Positions 1 through 8,391 of a DNA stretch of 64,000 bases are shown here, one piece after another (position 1 is the first letter of the stretch; each line of letters begins with the position of its first letter). Source of the stretch: Dyella_B jejuensis (lineage in GTDB: Bacteria; Pseudomonadota; Gammaproteobacteria; Xanthomonadales; Rhodanobacteraceae); NCBI RefSeq assembly GCF_044904675.1, contig NZ_JADIKJ010000008.1, forward strand, positions 1 to 64,000, in the 5' to 3' direction. The notes under the pieces are model-generated. The model ran no database searches. It worked only from the letters and a program-made list of their open reading frames with translations, and was not told the origin of the DNA. The translations under genes and the position numbers were made by a program.

Positions 1-597
1 ACGCATGGTCCCGGCGATGTGTGCTTACGCATGAACGTCTCGCCGCAAGCGCGCAAGAAAGACCCCTGCCTGCCGCTCACCTGGGAGGTGCGCGCCATCA
101 CCCGCCAGCTCGATGGCCAACCGCGCACCGTGTTCACCACGCTGGATGATCCACAACGCTGGGGCGCCGATGACATTTTTGCGCTGTACCACGAGCGCTG
201 GGAGATCGAACTGGCTTACGGCGAGATCAAGACGGCGATGCTGCATCAGGCCATGACGCTGCGCAGCCAGCATCCGGAAGGTATCGCGCAAGAGTTGTGG
301 GCCACGCTGTTGATGTACAACTTGATCCGGCTGGAAATCACCCGCATCGCTGAAGAAGCCAAGGTGCCGCCTTGCCGCATCAGCTTCACCACGGCGTTGC
401 GCTACATCATCGACGAATGGTTATGGACCTCCACCACCCGCTCACCGGGTAGTGTGCCGGCCAAGCTTCGCGCCATGCGTCAGAACATCCGCCGCTTCAT
501 CCTTCCACCACGGCGTTCGGAGCGGCGTTATCCGCGCGCTGTTTGCATGAGCAAAACTCGATACCCCATCAAAAGCAAAAATGCCGCTCAGGCTTAA
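1..597 (+). CDS. IS4-family transposase, C-terminal part (cut by window edge)
   Basis: The reading frame is open to the left edge, so this is the C-terminal ~198 residues of a longer DDE transposase. Visible evidence is the exact IS4 signature Y-(2)-R-(3)-E-(6)-K in YHERWEIELAYGEIK, which carries the catalytic glutamate. It is followed by the helical tail and the basic PPRRSERRYPRA segment typical of this family's C-terminus. Upstream DDE aspartates lie outside the window. Whether the element is intact cannot be judged. It lies directly upstream of the aryl-polyene operon in the same orientation, so the insertion may mark a cluster boundary. Confidence 0.85.
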   Translation, partial: THGPGDVCLRMNVSPQARKKDPCLPLTWEVRAITRQLDGQPRTVFTTLDDPQRWGADDIFALYHERWEIELAYGEIKTAMLHQAMTLRSQHPEGIAQELWATLLMYNLIRLEITRIAEEAKVPPCRISFTTALRYIIDEWLWTSTTRSPGSVPAKLRAMRQNIRRFILPPRRSERRYPRAVCMSKTRYPIKSKNAAQA

Positions 598-609
598 CTG
601 AGCGGCATT
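580..609 (+). terminator. Hairpin overlapping the transposase stop codon
   Basis: AATGCCGCTCAG (580-591) and CTGAGCGGCATT (598-609) form a perfect 12 bp stem with a 6 nt loop that contains the TAA stop. A run of seven T follows at 625-631, about 15 nt further on, so this may be a terminator or an IS end structure. The rest of 610-843 upstream of the first ACP holds no gene I can support. Confidence 0.5.
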
Positions 610-843
610 GGCCTCTGGCCGGCGTTTTTTTACGACGCGAAACGCGATAACCAGGCAATTCTGATAGACTCCCGTCGCAAGAAAATGTGCTGTAAGGCGT
701 TGCCTGGATTGGCAAAGCTCAGGGGGCCCGCGCTGCGGGTTATGGGACAAGATCGATGCTCTTCACCACCCGCACGATCGGGCTGCCGCGCTTCATTGTC
801 CGCGGCGGTGCACGGGCGACGATGGGTGTGGTAGGGATGTGAG

Positions 844-1137
844 ATGGCACGGGCGAGTTGGCAGGTTATGAGCGCAATCATGGAAACCGGGATCAGCGAC
901 GAGGACATCCTGCTCAGGCTGAAGGATGTGCTGCGCGAGACCTTCGAGATCGACCCCTCGCGAGTCAGGCCCGATACTCATCTGTTCACCGACCTGGAAC
1001 TGGACAGCATCGACGCCGTCGACCTGGCCATCCAGGTGCAGGACATGACCGGCATGCGCATCAAGCCCGAGGATTTCAAGAACGTGCGGACCGTCGGCGA
1101 TGTAGTGGCCGCCGTTCGCGCGCTGCTGACCCGCTGA
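844..1137 (+). CDS. Acyl carrier protein, aryl-polyene type (ACP 1)
   Basis: 97-residue carrier protein that would hold the growing polyene as a phosphopantetheine thioester. The attachment site is Ser55 in DLELDSIDAVDL, in the usual helix II context. It is the first gene of the pigment operon and is followed 17 nt later by a glycosyltransferase. The start is uncertain: in-frame ATGs at 868 and 880 would give a more typical 85-89 residue ACP, and no strong Shine-Dalgarno decides it. Family identity is clear; pairing with this pathway rests on its neighbours. Confidence 0.9.
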   Translation: MARASWQVMSAIMETGISDEDILLRLKDVLRETFEIDPSRVRPDTHLFTDLELDSIDAVDLAIQVQDMTGMRIKPEDFKNVRTVGDVVAAVRALLTR

Positions 1138-1154
1138 ACGCAAGCGCCATCTCG

Positions 1155-1934
1155 ATGCATGCCCTCGCATCCGCCGCAGAGAGCTTTCAGCCCTGCGCGC
1201 TGGTCCCGATCTACAACCACAAGGACACCATCGCCGCGACGGTGCATGCACTGCGCGTGCATGGACTGCCGGTGCTGATCGTGGACGACGGCAGCAACGC
1301 GGCTACTCGTGCCGTGCTCGAGGCGGTGGCGGCGAACGAGCCGAAGGTGCAGCTGATACGCCTGCCGCGCAACGGCGGCAAAGGGCGCGCGCTCACTGCC
1401 GGCTTGATTGCGGCGCGCGATGCAGGCTTCAGCCATGCGCTGCAGATCGATGCCGACGGCCAGCATGATGCGGCCGACGTACCGCGTTTTCTCGCCGAAG
1501 GCCGCACCGCTCCACAGGCGCTGATTTGCGGCCAGGCGCTCTACGATGAAAGCGTGCCGCGTGCGCGGCTGTACGGGCGCTATGTCACGCATGTGTGCGT
1601 ATGGCTGGAAACGCTGTCGTTCACGCTGCGTGATTCGATGTGCGGCTACCGTCTTTATCCGCTGGATGCGACGTGTGCCGAGATCGATCGCGCGCCCTTG
1701 CCCGCGCGCATGGATTTCGATACCGAGGTGGCGGTACGCCTGGTATGGCGCGGCGTACCGGTGCGCAATCTTCCCACCCGGGTGATCTATCCGGAAAACG
1801 GCCTGTCCCATTTCCGCATGCTGCACGACAACCTGCGCATTTCCGCCATGCACACCCGGTTGTTGCTGGGCATGCTGCCGCGCGCGCCGATGCTGGTGTG
1901 GCGCAAACGCCGGAGAACCGCATGCATTGCCTGA
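1155..1934 (+). CDS. Family 2 glycosyltransferase of the aryl-polyene cluster
   Basis: 259-residue GT-A fold enzyme. It shows the nucleotide-binding IVDDGSN near residue 45, the metal-binding DADGQHD near residue 100, and a DFDTEV segment near residue 180 expected for the catalytic region. There is no obvious membrane segment, so it is probably cytoplasmic or membrane-associated. Single-domain GT2 enzymes are standard members of aryl-polyene/xanthomonadin clusters and presumably decorate the polyene or its lipid carrier. The start chosen is ATG 1155, just after the ACP gene. The frame is open further upstream only as a shadow of the ACP. Confidence 0.85.
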   Translation: MHALASAAESFQPCALVPIYNHKDTIAATVHALRVHGLPVLIVDDGSNAATRAVLEAVAANEPKVQLIRLPRNGGKGRALTAGLIAARDAGFSHALQIDADGQHDAADVPRFLAEGRTAPQALICGQALYDESVPRARLYGRYVTHVCVWLETLSFTLRDSMCGYRLYPLDATCAEIDRAPLPARMDFDTEVAVRLVWRGVPVRNLPTRVIYPENGLSHFRMLHDNLRISAMHTRLLLGMLPRAPMLVWRKRRRTACIA

Positions 1935-1959
1935 AACTTGTCGCCGCCGACGTCAAAGC

Positions 1960-2155
1960 CCCCGCTCCGCTCCGGGGAGAGGGTTGGGGTGAGGGGCTGG
2001 GCGAGGCGCCAGGCGCACGTTCACATGCCAACAGGCATGCGCGGCAAGATGCGCGGCACGTGGTTTCATGCAGCGAGCGGCGAGGCATGTATCACTATTC
2101 GCGCAAGCCGCGGCCCCTCACCCCGGCTCTCTCCCTGGAGGGAAGAGGGGGCAGC
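1960..2155. repeat. Inverted REP-like repeat doublet 1
   Basis: Two copies of a dispersed palindromic repeat face each other. The copy at 1960-2000 (CTCCGGGGAGAGGGTTGGGG) is roughly the reverse complement of the one at 2111-2155 (CCCCTCACCCCGGCTCTC). Each can fold on its CTCTCCC/GGGAGAG core. The doublet lies between the glycosyltransferase and the LolA-like gene. It has no in-frame stop in the LolA frame, so automatic calls may extend that protein through it. Confidence 0.75.
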
Positions 2156-2185
2156 GGGCATGGCCTGCGCTCTTTTTTTACAGCC

Positions 2186-2782
2186 ATGCTTGCCTGGTTG
2201 CTTTGCTGCCTCAACGCACATGCGCAAAGCCCGTCACCCGACCTGCTGCACACCGTCCTGGGCGAACTCGGCCAGCACACCGCCATCCGCGCCGCCTTTA
2301 TCCAGCAACGACGCAATCCTGCCCTCACGCAACCGCAGGAAAGCCATGGACAACTGTTGTTCGTGACCGGGCACGGCATGTTGTGGCAAGTCCAGCAGCC
2401 TTACCAGGAAACCCTGGCGCTGACCGGCAGCCGGACCTTGCGCATCGATGCCAGCGGTCATCCACAAACGGTGCGCAACGAACGCGGCGTCAGTCAGATC
2501 TCGCAAATGCTGCAGTCGATGCTGGCCGGGCAGCTCGATGCCGTGATGCGCCAGTTCAACGTGAGCGCGGATGGCACCGCGGCGCAATGGTCCTTGCACT
2601 TCACGCCCAGGCAAGCTCGCGTGGCGCAAGTGCTGCAGGAGATCCAGCTCGACGGTGGCGCGTTCCTGCACGGCATCCGCATCGACATGCGGGATGGCAC
2701 GCAAACCGATATCCGCATGACCGACACCCGCGATGCCGGCCCGCTGAGCGCGCCGGAAAAGCAGGCGCTCGGCCTGCCATGA
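2186..2782 (+). CDS. LolA-like outer membrane carrier protein
   Basis: About 198 residues with a short hydrophobic leader ending AHAQ-S, then a sequence with the pattern of LolA-related periplasmic carriers (FIQQR, GxLLF, MLWQV-type strands). In aryl-polyene clusters this protein is thought to shuttle the lipid-linked pigment across the periplasm, working with the exporter encoded next. The start is doubtful: ATG 2186 gives a leader with almost no positive n-region, and upstream codons lie in a repeat element, so a non-ATG start giving LRSFFTA in front is possible. The stop overlaps the exporter start by 4 nt (ATGA). Confidence 0.75.
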   Translation: MLAWLLCCLNAHAQSPSPDLLHTVLGELGQHTAIRAAFIQQRRNPALTQPQESHGQLLFVTGHGMLWQVQQPYQETLALTGSRTLRIDASGHPQTVRNERGVSQISQMLQSMLAGQLDAVMRQFNVSADGTAAQWSLHFTPRQARVAQVLQEIQLDGGAFLHGIRIDMRDGTQTDIRMTDTRDAGPLSAPEKQALGLP

Positions 2783-5139
2783 AGCGACCCGTCCTGTGGC
2801 TGCGCGCGGGAGGGTTTGCTGCGGCGATGTTGCTGCTCGCCCTGCTCGGCGCATGGCTGTTGCTTGGCCGCGACCGCTCGCCGATCCAGACCGACCTGTT
2901 GGCGATGCTGCCGGCAACCGAGCGCAATCCGCTCGCGGAAGTCGCCGCGCAACGCCTGGCGCATGCCAACGGCGATCGCGTGGTGCTGTTGGTAAGCAAT
3001 GCCGATGACGGACGCGCCAAGGCCGCGGCACGCCAACTCGGTCACGCCCTGGCCGACAACCCGGTATTCGCGTCGGTTACCGCAGAACTGCCTCCGTTCG
3101 ATGTACAGCAACTGGTCGCGCCCTATCTCGCGCATCGCTTTTGGCTACTGACCGATGCCGACCGCCAGGCGCTGGCGCGACCTGGCTACGATCCCGCGCA
3201 GGCGCTGGCGCAACGCATCAACGAGCCTTTTTCCACCGGCGTGGGCACGCGCTTGCAGGATGATCCGTTCGGCTGGTTGCAGCACTGGCTGGACCAGCAA
3301 CCATGGAGCCGCTCGCCGCTGCTGCCGGAAGACAATCTGCTGACCGCGCATCGCGACGATCGCAGCTATGTACTGGTGACGGCCACGCTCAATGGCTCCG
3401 CTTACGATGACAGCATCCAGCAACGTGCCCTGGGCGCGCTGGCGCAGGCCGAACATCGGCTCGCACATAACCTGCCTGGCACGCGCATCCTGCGTACCGG
3501 CGCCTTGTTCTACGCCGCCGCCGCACGCGCCGAAGCAGAACACGATGTGCACATGGTCGGGCTTATCTCCACCCTCGGCATCGCGCTATTGCTGCTGGGC
3601 GTGTTCCGCTCGCCCGGCCCTTTGTTGCTGGCCTTCCTGTCCACCGCCATGGGCATCATCGCCGCCACCACGCTAAGCGTGCTGATCTTCGGCCAGATTT
3701 ATTTGCTGACGCTGGTGTTTGGCGCAGCCTTGCTGGGCGAGGCGGTGGATTACTCCATCCAGTACCTGAGCGCGCGCGCGAATGCCGGCGATGCATGGGA
3801 GCCGCGCCAAGGCCTGCGCCAAGTGCGCCCCGCCCTGCTGCTGGCATTGGGCACATCGCTGCTGGGCTATGCGCTGCTCGGCCTGGTGCCGTTTCCGGCC
3901 CTGCGCCAGATGGCCTGTTTTGCCATGACCGGCATGGCGGCGGCGTGCCTGAGCGTGTTCTGGCTGCTGCCCGCATGGCTGCAGCGGCCGGCGCGGCCGC
4001 TCTCCACCGCCTCCGTCCAGGGCGCGCTATTTTTGCAGCGCTTCGTCGTGCGACTGAGCGGTGGCCGGCGTGGCGCGCTGCTCGCCGTGGTGGCGTTATT
4101 GCTGGCTATGCCGGGCTGGTACCAACTGCGCCACGATGACGATGTGCACCTGCTGATTTCGCCGCCGGCCACGCTCGTGGCGCAGGAACAGCAGATTCGC
4201 GACATCACCGGCCTCGGCAACGGCACCCAGTTTTTCCTGGTGCAGGGTGTGGACGGCGAACAGGTGCTGCAACGCGAGGCCGCGCTGGACCAACGCCTGC
4301 AACGCATGACGGATGCCGGACAATTGCAAGGCTGGCTCGGCCTGTCTGGCATGGTGCCGTCCCTGCAGCAACAGCACGCCAGCCAGTCCTTGCTGGCGCC
4401 GCTGTTCGCGCAGCCGCAGCGCATGCGCCAATGGCTGCGTGGCGCCGGTTTTCGCGATGCCGATATCGATCGCTTCATCCAGGCGTGGCCCGGCACGCCG
4501 CTGGCCCTGGCGGATTGGTTGAAAAGCCCGATCGCCACCCCGTTCCGCTATCTGTGGATGGGCGAGCAGGAACGCGCCGGAGCCGCCGCACTGGTATTGC
4601 CGCAAGGCGATGCGACCGGCGCGCTATTGCGCGAAGCCGCGGCGGGCCTGCCCGGTGTGACGCTGGTCGACAAGCCTGCGGGCATTTCCGAACTGTTCGG
4701 CCGCTATCGCCGCTACGCCAGCCTCTGGCTGCTCGCCGCCATCGTGCTGATCGTGCCGGTGTTCGGCTGGCGCTACGGCTTGCGCCATGTGCCGCGAGTG
4801 CTGGCGCCGCCGGTGCTGGGCATCGGTTTTACGCTTGCGATGCTTGGCTACCTGCATCAGCCGCTCACGTTGTTCCACTGGATGGCGCTGATGCTGGTGC
4901 TTGGGGTTGGCGCCAACTACGCGGTGTTCCTGCGCGAGGGCGAGCCGCATGCCGTGCATCGCCCTGGGGCCACGTATGCCAGCGTGCTGCTGTCGGCCAT
5001 CACCGCCTTGCTGTCGTTCGGCCTGCTCGCCTTCAGTTCGATGCCGGCGCTGCGCGATTTTGGCCTTACGTTATTGCTGGGCATCGGTTTCACTGGCTTG
5101 CTGGTCCCGGCCAGCGCACCGCGAACCACTTGCGCATGA
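2779..5139 (+). CDS. MMPL/RND-superfamily exporter of the aryl-polyene cluster
   Basis: 786-residue inner-membrane protein. It has an N-terminal anchor (about residues 11-28), a large periplasmic loop, a first bundle of about five helices (residues ~255-405), a second periplasmic loop, and a final bundle (~645-780). The segment GAALLGEAVDYSIQY in the first bundle matches the conserved acidic region of MMPL transporters. It is expected to move the finished pigment or its lipid conjugate out of the inner membrane in partnership with the LolA-like protein just upstream (4 nt overlap). The C-terminus is short and ends soon after the last helix. Confidence 0.85.
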   Translation: MKRPVLWLRAGGFAAAMLLLALLGAWLLLGRDRSPIQTDLLAMLPATERNPLAEVAAQRLAHANGDRVVLLVSNADDGRAKAAARQLGHALADNPVFASVTAELPPFDVQQLVAPYLAHRFWLLTDADRQALARPGYDPAQALAQRINEPFSTGVGTRLQDDPFGWLQHWLDQQPWSRSPLLPEDNLLTAHRDDRSYVLVTATLNGSAYDDSIQQRALGALAQAEHRLAHNLPGTRILRTGALFYAAAARAEAEHDVHMVGLISTLGIALLLLGVFRSPGPLLLAFLSTAMGIIAATTLSVLIFGQIYLLTLVFGAALLGEAVDYSIQYLSARANAGDAWEPRQGLRQVRPALLLALGTSLLGYALLGLVPFPALRQMACFAMTGMAAACLSVFWLLPAWLQRPARPLSTASVQGALFLQRFVVRLSGGRRGALLAVVALLLAMPGWYQLRHDDDVHLLISPPATLVAQEQQIRDITGLGNGTQFFLVQGVDGEQVLQREAALDQRLQRMTDAGQLQGWLGLSGMVPSLQQQHASQSLLAPLFAQPQRMRQWLRGAGFRDADIDRFIQAWPGTPLALADWLKSPIATPFRYLWMGEQERAGAAALVLPQGDATGALLREAAAGLPGVTLVDKPAGISELFGRYRRYASLWLLAAIVLIVPVFGWRYGLRHVPRVLAPPVLGIGFTLAMLGYLHQPLTLFHWMALMLVLGVGANYAVFLREGEPHAVHRPGATYASVLLSAITALLSFGLLAFSSMPALRDFGLTLLLGIGFTGLLVPASAPRTTCA

Positions 5140-5167
5140 ATATCCATTCCGCACGGAGCATCCGCCG

Positions 5168-6391
5168 ATGAAGCGCGTTGTCATCACCGGCATGGGCGGC
5201 ATCACGCCGCTGGGACATGCTTGGCCGCACATCGAGGCACGCCTGCGCCAGGGCCATAACGCCGTGCGCAAGATGCCGGAGTGGGATTTCTTCGATTCGC
5301 TCAATAGCCGCCTGGGTTGCCCGGTCGATGATTTCCAATTGCCGGACTGGCCGCGCAAACACCTGCGCTCGATGGGCCGCGTCGCGCAGCTGGCGGTTGC
5401 CGCCAGCGAACGCGCCCTGCGCGACGCCGGCCTGCATGGCGACCCCGGCATTGGCGACGGGCGCATGGGCGTGGCCTACGGCTCTTCCGGCGGCAGCATC
5501 GAGCCGGTGCGGGTGATGGGCCGCATGCTGGCGACCGGTTCGATGCAAGGCGTCACCGCGACCAGCTATGTGCAGATGATGGCGCATACCACTGCGGTGA
5601 ACGTCGGCGTGTTTTTCGGTTTGAAGGGCCGCATCCTGCCTACCTCCAGTGCCTGCACCTCCGGCAGCCAGGCCATCGGCTATGGCTACGAAAGCATCCA
5701 GCAAGGCAAGCAGCAGCTGATGCTGTGCGGCGGCGCGGAAGAACTTTCCGGCCCCGGCGTGGCGGTGTTCGATACCTTGTTCGCCACCAGCACGCGCAAC
5801 GACGAAGCCAGCCTTACGCCACGGCCTTTCGATCGCGCTCGCGATGGCCTGGTGGTGGGCGAAGGCGCGGCCACGCTGGTGCTGGAAGAATACGAGCACG
5901 CCCGCGCGCGCGGCGCGCGTATCTACGCGGAAGTGGTCGGCTTCGGCTGCAACTCCGACGGCAACCACATCACCCAGCCGACCAGCGACACGATGGCTAC
6001 CGCCATGCGGTTGGCGTTGCAGGACGCGCGGCTGTCGCCGCAGGCCATCGATTACGTAAGCGCGCACGGCACCGCTACCGACCGCGGCGACGTGGCGGAA
6101 AGCCACGCCACCGCGCAGGTGCTCGGCACGCGCGTGCCGGTCAGTTCGATGAAGAGCTACGTGGGACACACGCTTGGCGCCTGCGGAGCGCTGGAATCGT
6201 GGTGGGCGGTGCAGATGATGCGCGATGGCTGGTTCGCACCCACGATCAATCTGGACGAACCAGATCCGGCCTGTGCGGAACTCGATTACATCGTCGGCAG
6301 CGGCCGCGCGATCGGCGCCACGCATGTGATGAACAATAACTTCGCGTTCGGCGGCATCAATACCTCGCTGATTTTCAGGGCCTGCGAGTGA
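5168..6391 (+). CDS. Beta-ketoacyl-ACP synthase (KS 1), elongating enzyme
   Basis: 407-residue FabF-type condensing enzyme with an intact Cys-His-His triad: Cys163 in SSACTSGSQ, His300 in SAHGTATD and His334 in YVGHTLGACGA. The glycine-rich C-terminus NNNFAFGGINTSL is also present. It would extend the aryl primer by malonyl-derived two-carbon units, pairing with the non-catalytic chain-length factor encoded after the next repeat. ATG 5168 follows the exporter by 28 nt. The same cluster has a second KS at its far end, the usual aryl-polyene arrangement. Confidence 0.92.
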   Translation: MKRVVITGMGGITPLGHAWPHIEARLRQGHNAVRKMPEWDFFDSLNSRLGCPVDDFQLPDWPRKHLRSMGRVAQLAVAASERALRDAGLHGDPGIGDGRMGVAYGSSGGSIEPVRVMGRMLATGSMQGVTATSYVQMMAHTTAVNVGVFFGLKGRILPTSSACTSGSQAIGYGYESIQQGKQQLMLCGGAEELSGPGVAVFDTLFATSTRNDEASLTPRPFDRARDGLVVGEGAATLVLEEYEHARARGARIYAEVVGFGCNSDGNHITQPTSDTMATAMRLALQDARLSPQAIDYVSAHGTATDRGDVAESHATAQVLGTRVPVSSMKSYVGHTLGACGALESWWAVQMMRDGWFAPTINLDEPDPACAELDYIVGSGRAIGATHVMNNNFAFGGINTSLIFRACE

Positions 6392-6435
6392 TGGCCGGGT
6401 ACCGCAGCTGCCCGGACAAAGCACGACGATCCACT

Positions 6436-6599
6436 CCCTCTCCCCTGCGGGGTGAGGGGCGGGTACTCGCGAAGATGCTGATTATCGCGCCACGACTCGC
6501 TGCTTTTGCTCCGTATACCAAGCGGACGAAGGCAGGAGTGCCCGCGTGGCGCCCCGACCCGTCCCGCACCCCAACCCTTTCCCCGACAGGGAGAGGGAG
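6436..6599. repeat. Inverted REP-like repeat doublet 2
   Basis: A second pair of the same repeat family: CCCTCTCCCCTGCGGGGTGA (6436-6455) in one orientation and a copy at 6564-6599 (CACCCCAACCC, then GGGAGAGGG) in the other. They occupy nearly all of the 223 bp between KS 1 and the chain-length factor, the largest gap in the operon. No coding sequence is supported here. Confidence 0.75.
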
Positions 6600-6614
6600 C
6601 CGTGAAAGCATGCG

Positions 6615-7358
6615 ATGAACTTCCGCATCGAACAATGGCGTGCCTGGGCACCGGGCCTGGACAGCGATGAGGCATGGCAGGCATGGGCGCGCCACCCCGT
6701 GCGCGTGCCGGATGACGATGCGCAACCGGCGTGCGATTTCCTGCCGGCGATGCAGCGGCGACGGCTCAGCCGGCTTGCGCGCATGACCTTGCACGTCGCC
6801 TGGCCGTTGTGCGCGGAGCACGAACAGTTGCCGCTGGTGTTTGCCTCCCGGCACGGTGAAACGCCGCGCACGTTTGCCATGCTCAGCGAAGTGGCCGACG
6901 AGCAGCCGCTGTCGCCCACCCAGTTCGGCCTGTCGGTGCATAACGCCATTGCCGGCCAATGGTCGATCCTGCGCGGCCAGCGCGGGGAATCGGTCGCCAT
7001 CGCCGGCGAAGCCGATACGTTCGAACATGCCATGCTGGAAGCCGCCATGCTGTTGGATGCAGGCGCGCCATCGGTGCTGGTGGTGATCGCCGAGGAACAC
7101 CCGCCCGCCGCCTACGACGAGTGGATCGACGACGTGCCGTTTTCGTATGCTCTGGCACTGCGAATAGGGGGAATCGCATCGGATACCGACACGCAGGCCG
7201 GCGGATGCTGGCAGTTGCGCCTGGAACCCGGCCGCTACGATTCCGCTACCGGCGCATGGCCGCACGCGCTGGATTTCGTGCGCGCCCTGCACCACGCAGA
7301 CGACACCCTGGAACATCCATGCAAGACACGTCGATGGATCTGGCAGCGAATGACCTGA
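6615..7358 (+). CDS. Ketosynthase-like chain length factor
   Basis: 247-residue protein matching the half-size ketoacyl-synthase-like family (Ketoacyl-synt_2) found in aryl-polyene clusters. It keeps the thiolase-fold segments (LSVHNAIAGQWSI around residue 110, then the Ala/Leu-rich AMLEAAMLLDAG helix) but no Cys sits at the KS nucleophile position, so it is predicted to be non-catalytic. Such proteins form a heterodimer with the elongating KS and set chain length. It starts 15 nt after the repeat doublet and overlaps the next gene by 40 nt. Confidence 0.85.
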   Translation: MNFRIEQWRAWAPGLDSDEAWQAWARHPVRVPDDDAQPACDFLPAMQRRRLSRLARMTLHVAWPLCAEHEQLPLVFASRHGETPRTFAMLSEVADEQPLSPTQFGLSVHNAIAGQWSILRGQRGESVAIAGEADTFEHAMLEAAMLLDAGAPSVLVVIAEEHPPAAYDEWIDDVPFSYALALRIGGIASDTDTQAGGCWQLRLEPGRYDSATGAWPHALDFVRALHHADDTLEHPCKTRRWIWQRMT

Positions 7359-8125
7359 TGCGCTCCGGCGCCAGCAATTATCTCTGGCGGCTGCTGGCTA
7401 CCGGGGCCAGTTTCGTGCTGTTCGGCCTGGGCGGCCTGCTGTTGCGCCTGGTCGTACTGCCTATGCTCGGCCTGCTGCCGGGCGATGCCGTTACGCGCCG
7501 GCGTCGCGCCCGCGCGGCGATCAGCCGCGCGTTCTACCTGCACGTGCGGTTCATGTATCGCAGCGGCGTGCTGGAATACGAATTCGTGGGCGCCGAGCGG
7601 CTTGGCCAACCGGGGCAGATGATCATCGCCAACCATCCATCGCTGATCGACGTGGTGTTCCTGATTGCGCACATCCGCGATACCAATTGCATCGTCAAGC
7701 AGAGTTTATGGCGCAATCCCTGCACGCGCGGCCCGGTACGCCGTGCGCAGTACATCAGCAACAACGGCAGTCCCGACATGCTGGAACAAGCCGCCGACGC
7801 ATTGCGTGAGGGCCAGACGCTGATCGTGTTTCCGGAAGGCACACGCACCTTGCCGGACCAGGCGCCGGTGTTCCATCGGGGCGCGGCGGCGATCGCCTTG
7901 CGGGGCGCACGGGTCATCACGCCGGTGTTCATCCATGTAAAGCCCACCACGCTGACCAAGGCAGAACCCTGGTACCGCATTCCGCAACGGCGCGTGCGCG
8001 TCACGCTGCGCGTGGGCCAGGACATTTCGCCGCAATGCTTCAACGCACAGGCCGCCGCGCCGATCGCCTCGCGCCGGCTCAATGCCTATCTGCACCAACT
8101 GTTCCTCAAGGAGCTTTCACCGTGA
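7319..8125 (+). CDS. 1-acyl-sn-glycerol-3-phosphate acyltransferase-like (PlsC fold)
   Basis: 268-residue membrane-anchored acyltransferase. It has a hydrophobic N-terminal region (residues ~26-53), the catalytic NHPSLID motif (residues 105-111, matching NHx4D), and a later FPEGTR block that binds the acceptor phosphate. In aryl-polyene clusters this enzyme is thought to transfer the polyene chain to a glycerol or lipid acceptor. ATG 7319 lies inside the 3' end of the chain-length-factor gene. Its TGA overlaps the GTG of ACP 2. Confidence 0.88.
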   Translation: MQDTSMDLAANDLMRSGASNYLWRLLATGASFVLFGLGGLLLRLVVLPMLGLLPGDAVTRRRRARAAISRAFYLHVRFMYRSGVLEYEFVGAERLGQPGQMIIANHPSLIDVVFLIAHIRDTNCIVKQSLWRNPCTRGPVRRAQYISNNGSPDMLEQAADALREGQTLIVFPEGTRTLPDQAPVFHRGAAAIALRGARVITPVFIHVKPTTLTKAEPWYRIPQRRVRVTLRVGQDISPQCFNAQAAAPIASRRLNAYLHQLFLKELSP

Positions 8126-8391
8126 CCGCCTTGCAGCAGGAAATCACCCAGCTGATCATCGATACCCTCCAGCTGGAGGACGTCACCATCCACGATATTC
8201 CGCCCGACCAGCCGCTGTTCGGCGAAGGACTGGGACTGGATTCGGTCGATGCGCTGGAACTGGCGCTGGCGCTGCAGAAGCGCTACGACATCCGCATCGC
8301 TTCGGATTCGAAGGATGCGCGCCAGCATTTCACCACGGTTGCCAGCCTCGCCGCCTTCGTGCAGGCACAGCGGGACGCATGCGCAAACTGA
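8122..8391 (+). CDS. Acyl carrier protein 2 of the aryl-polyene cluster
   Basis: 89-residue ACP with the phosphopantetheine serine in GLGLDSVDALEL. The start is GTG 8122, supported by AAGGAG at about 8109-8114 and by a GTGA overlap with the preceding stop. Two ACPs are normal in these clusters; a division of labour between priming and elongation is suggested by family knowledge, not shown here. The next gene overlaps it by 13 nt. Confidence 0.9.
   Translation: MTALQQEITQLIIDTLQLEDVTIHDIPPDQPLFGEGLGLDSVDALELALALQKRYDIRIASDSKDARQHFTTVASLAAFVQAQRDACAN

Noticed and set aside
756..842. 28-codon frame before the first ACP (MLFTTRTIGLP...)
   Set aside because: No ribosome site and no recognisable family; too short to support.
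2068..2778. In-frame upstream extension of the MMPL exporter through the LolA-like gene
   Set aside because: Shadow of the LolA-like gene; the ATGA overlap at 2779 marks the real start.
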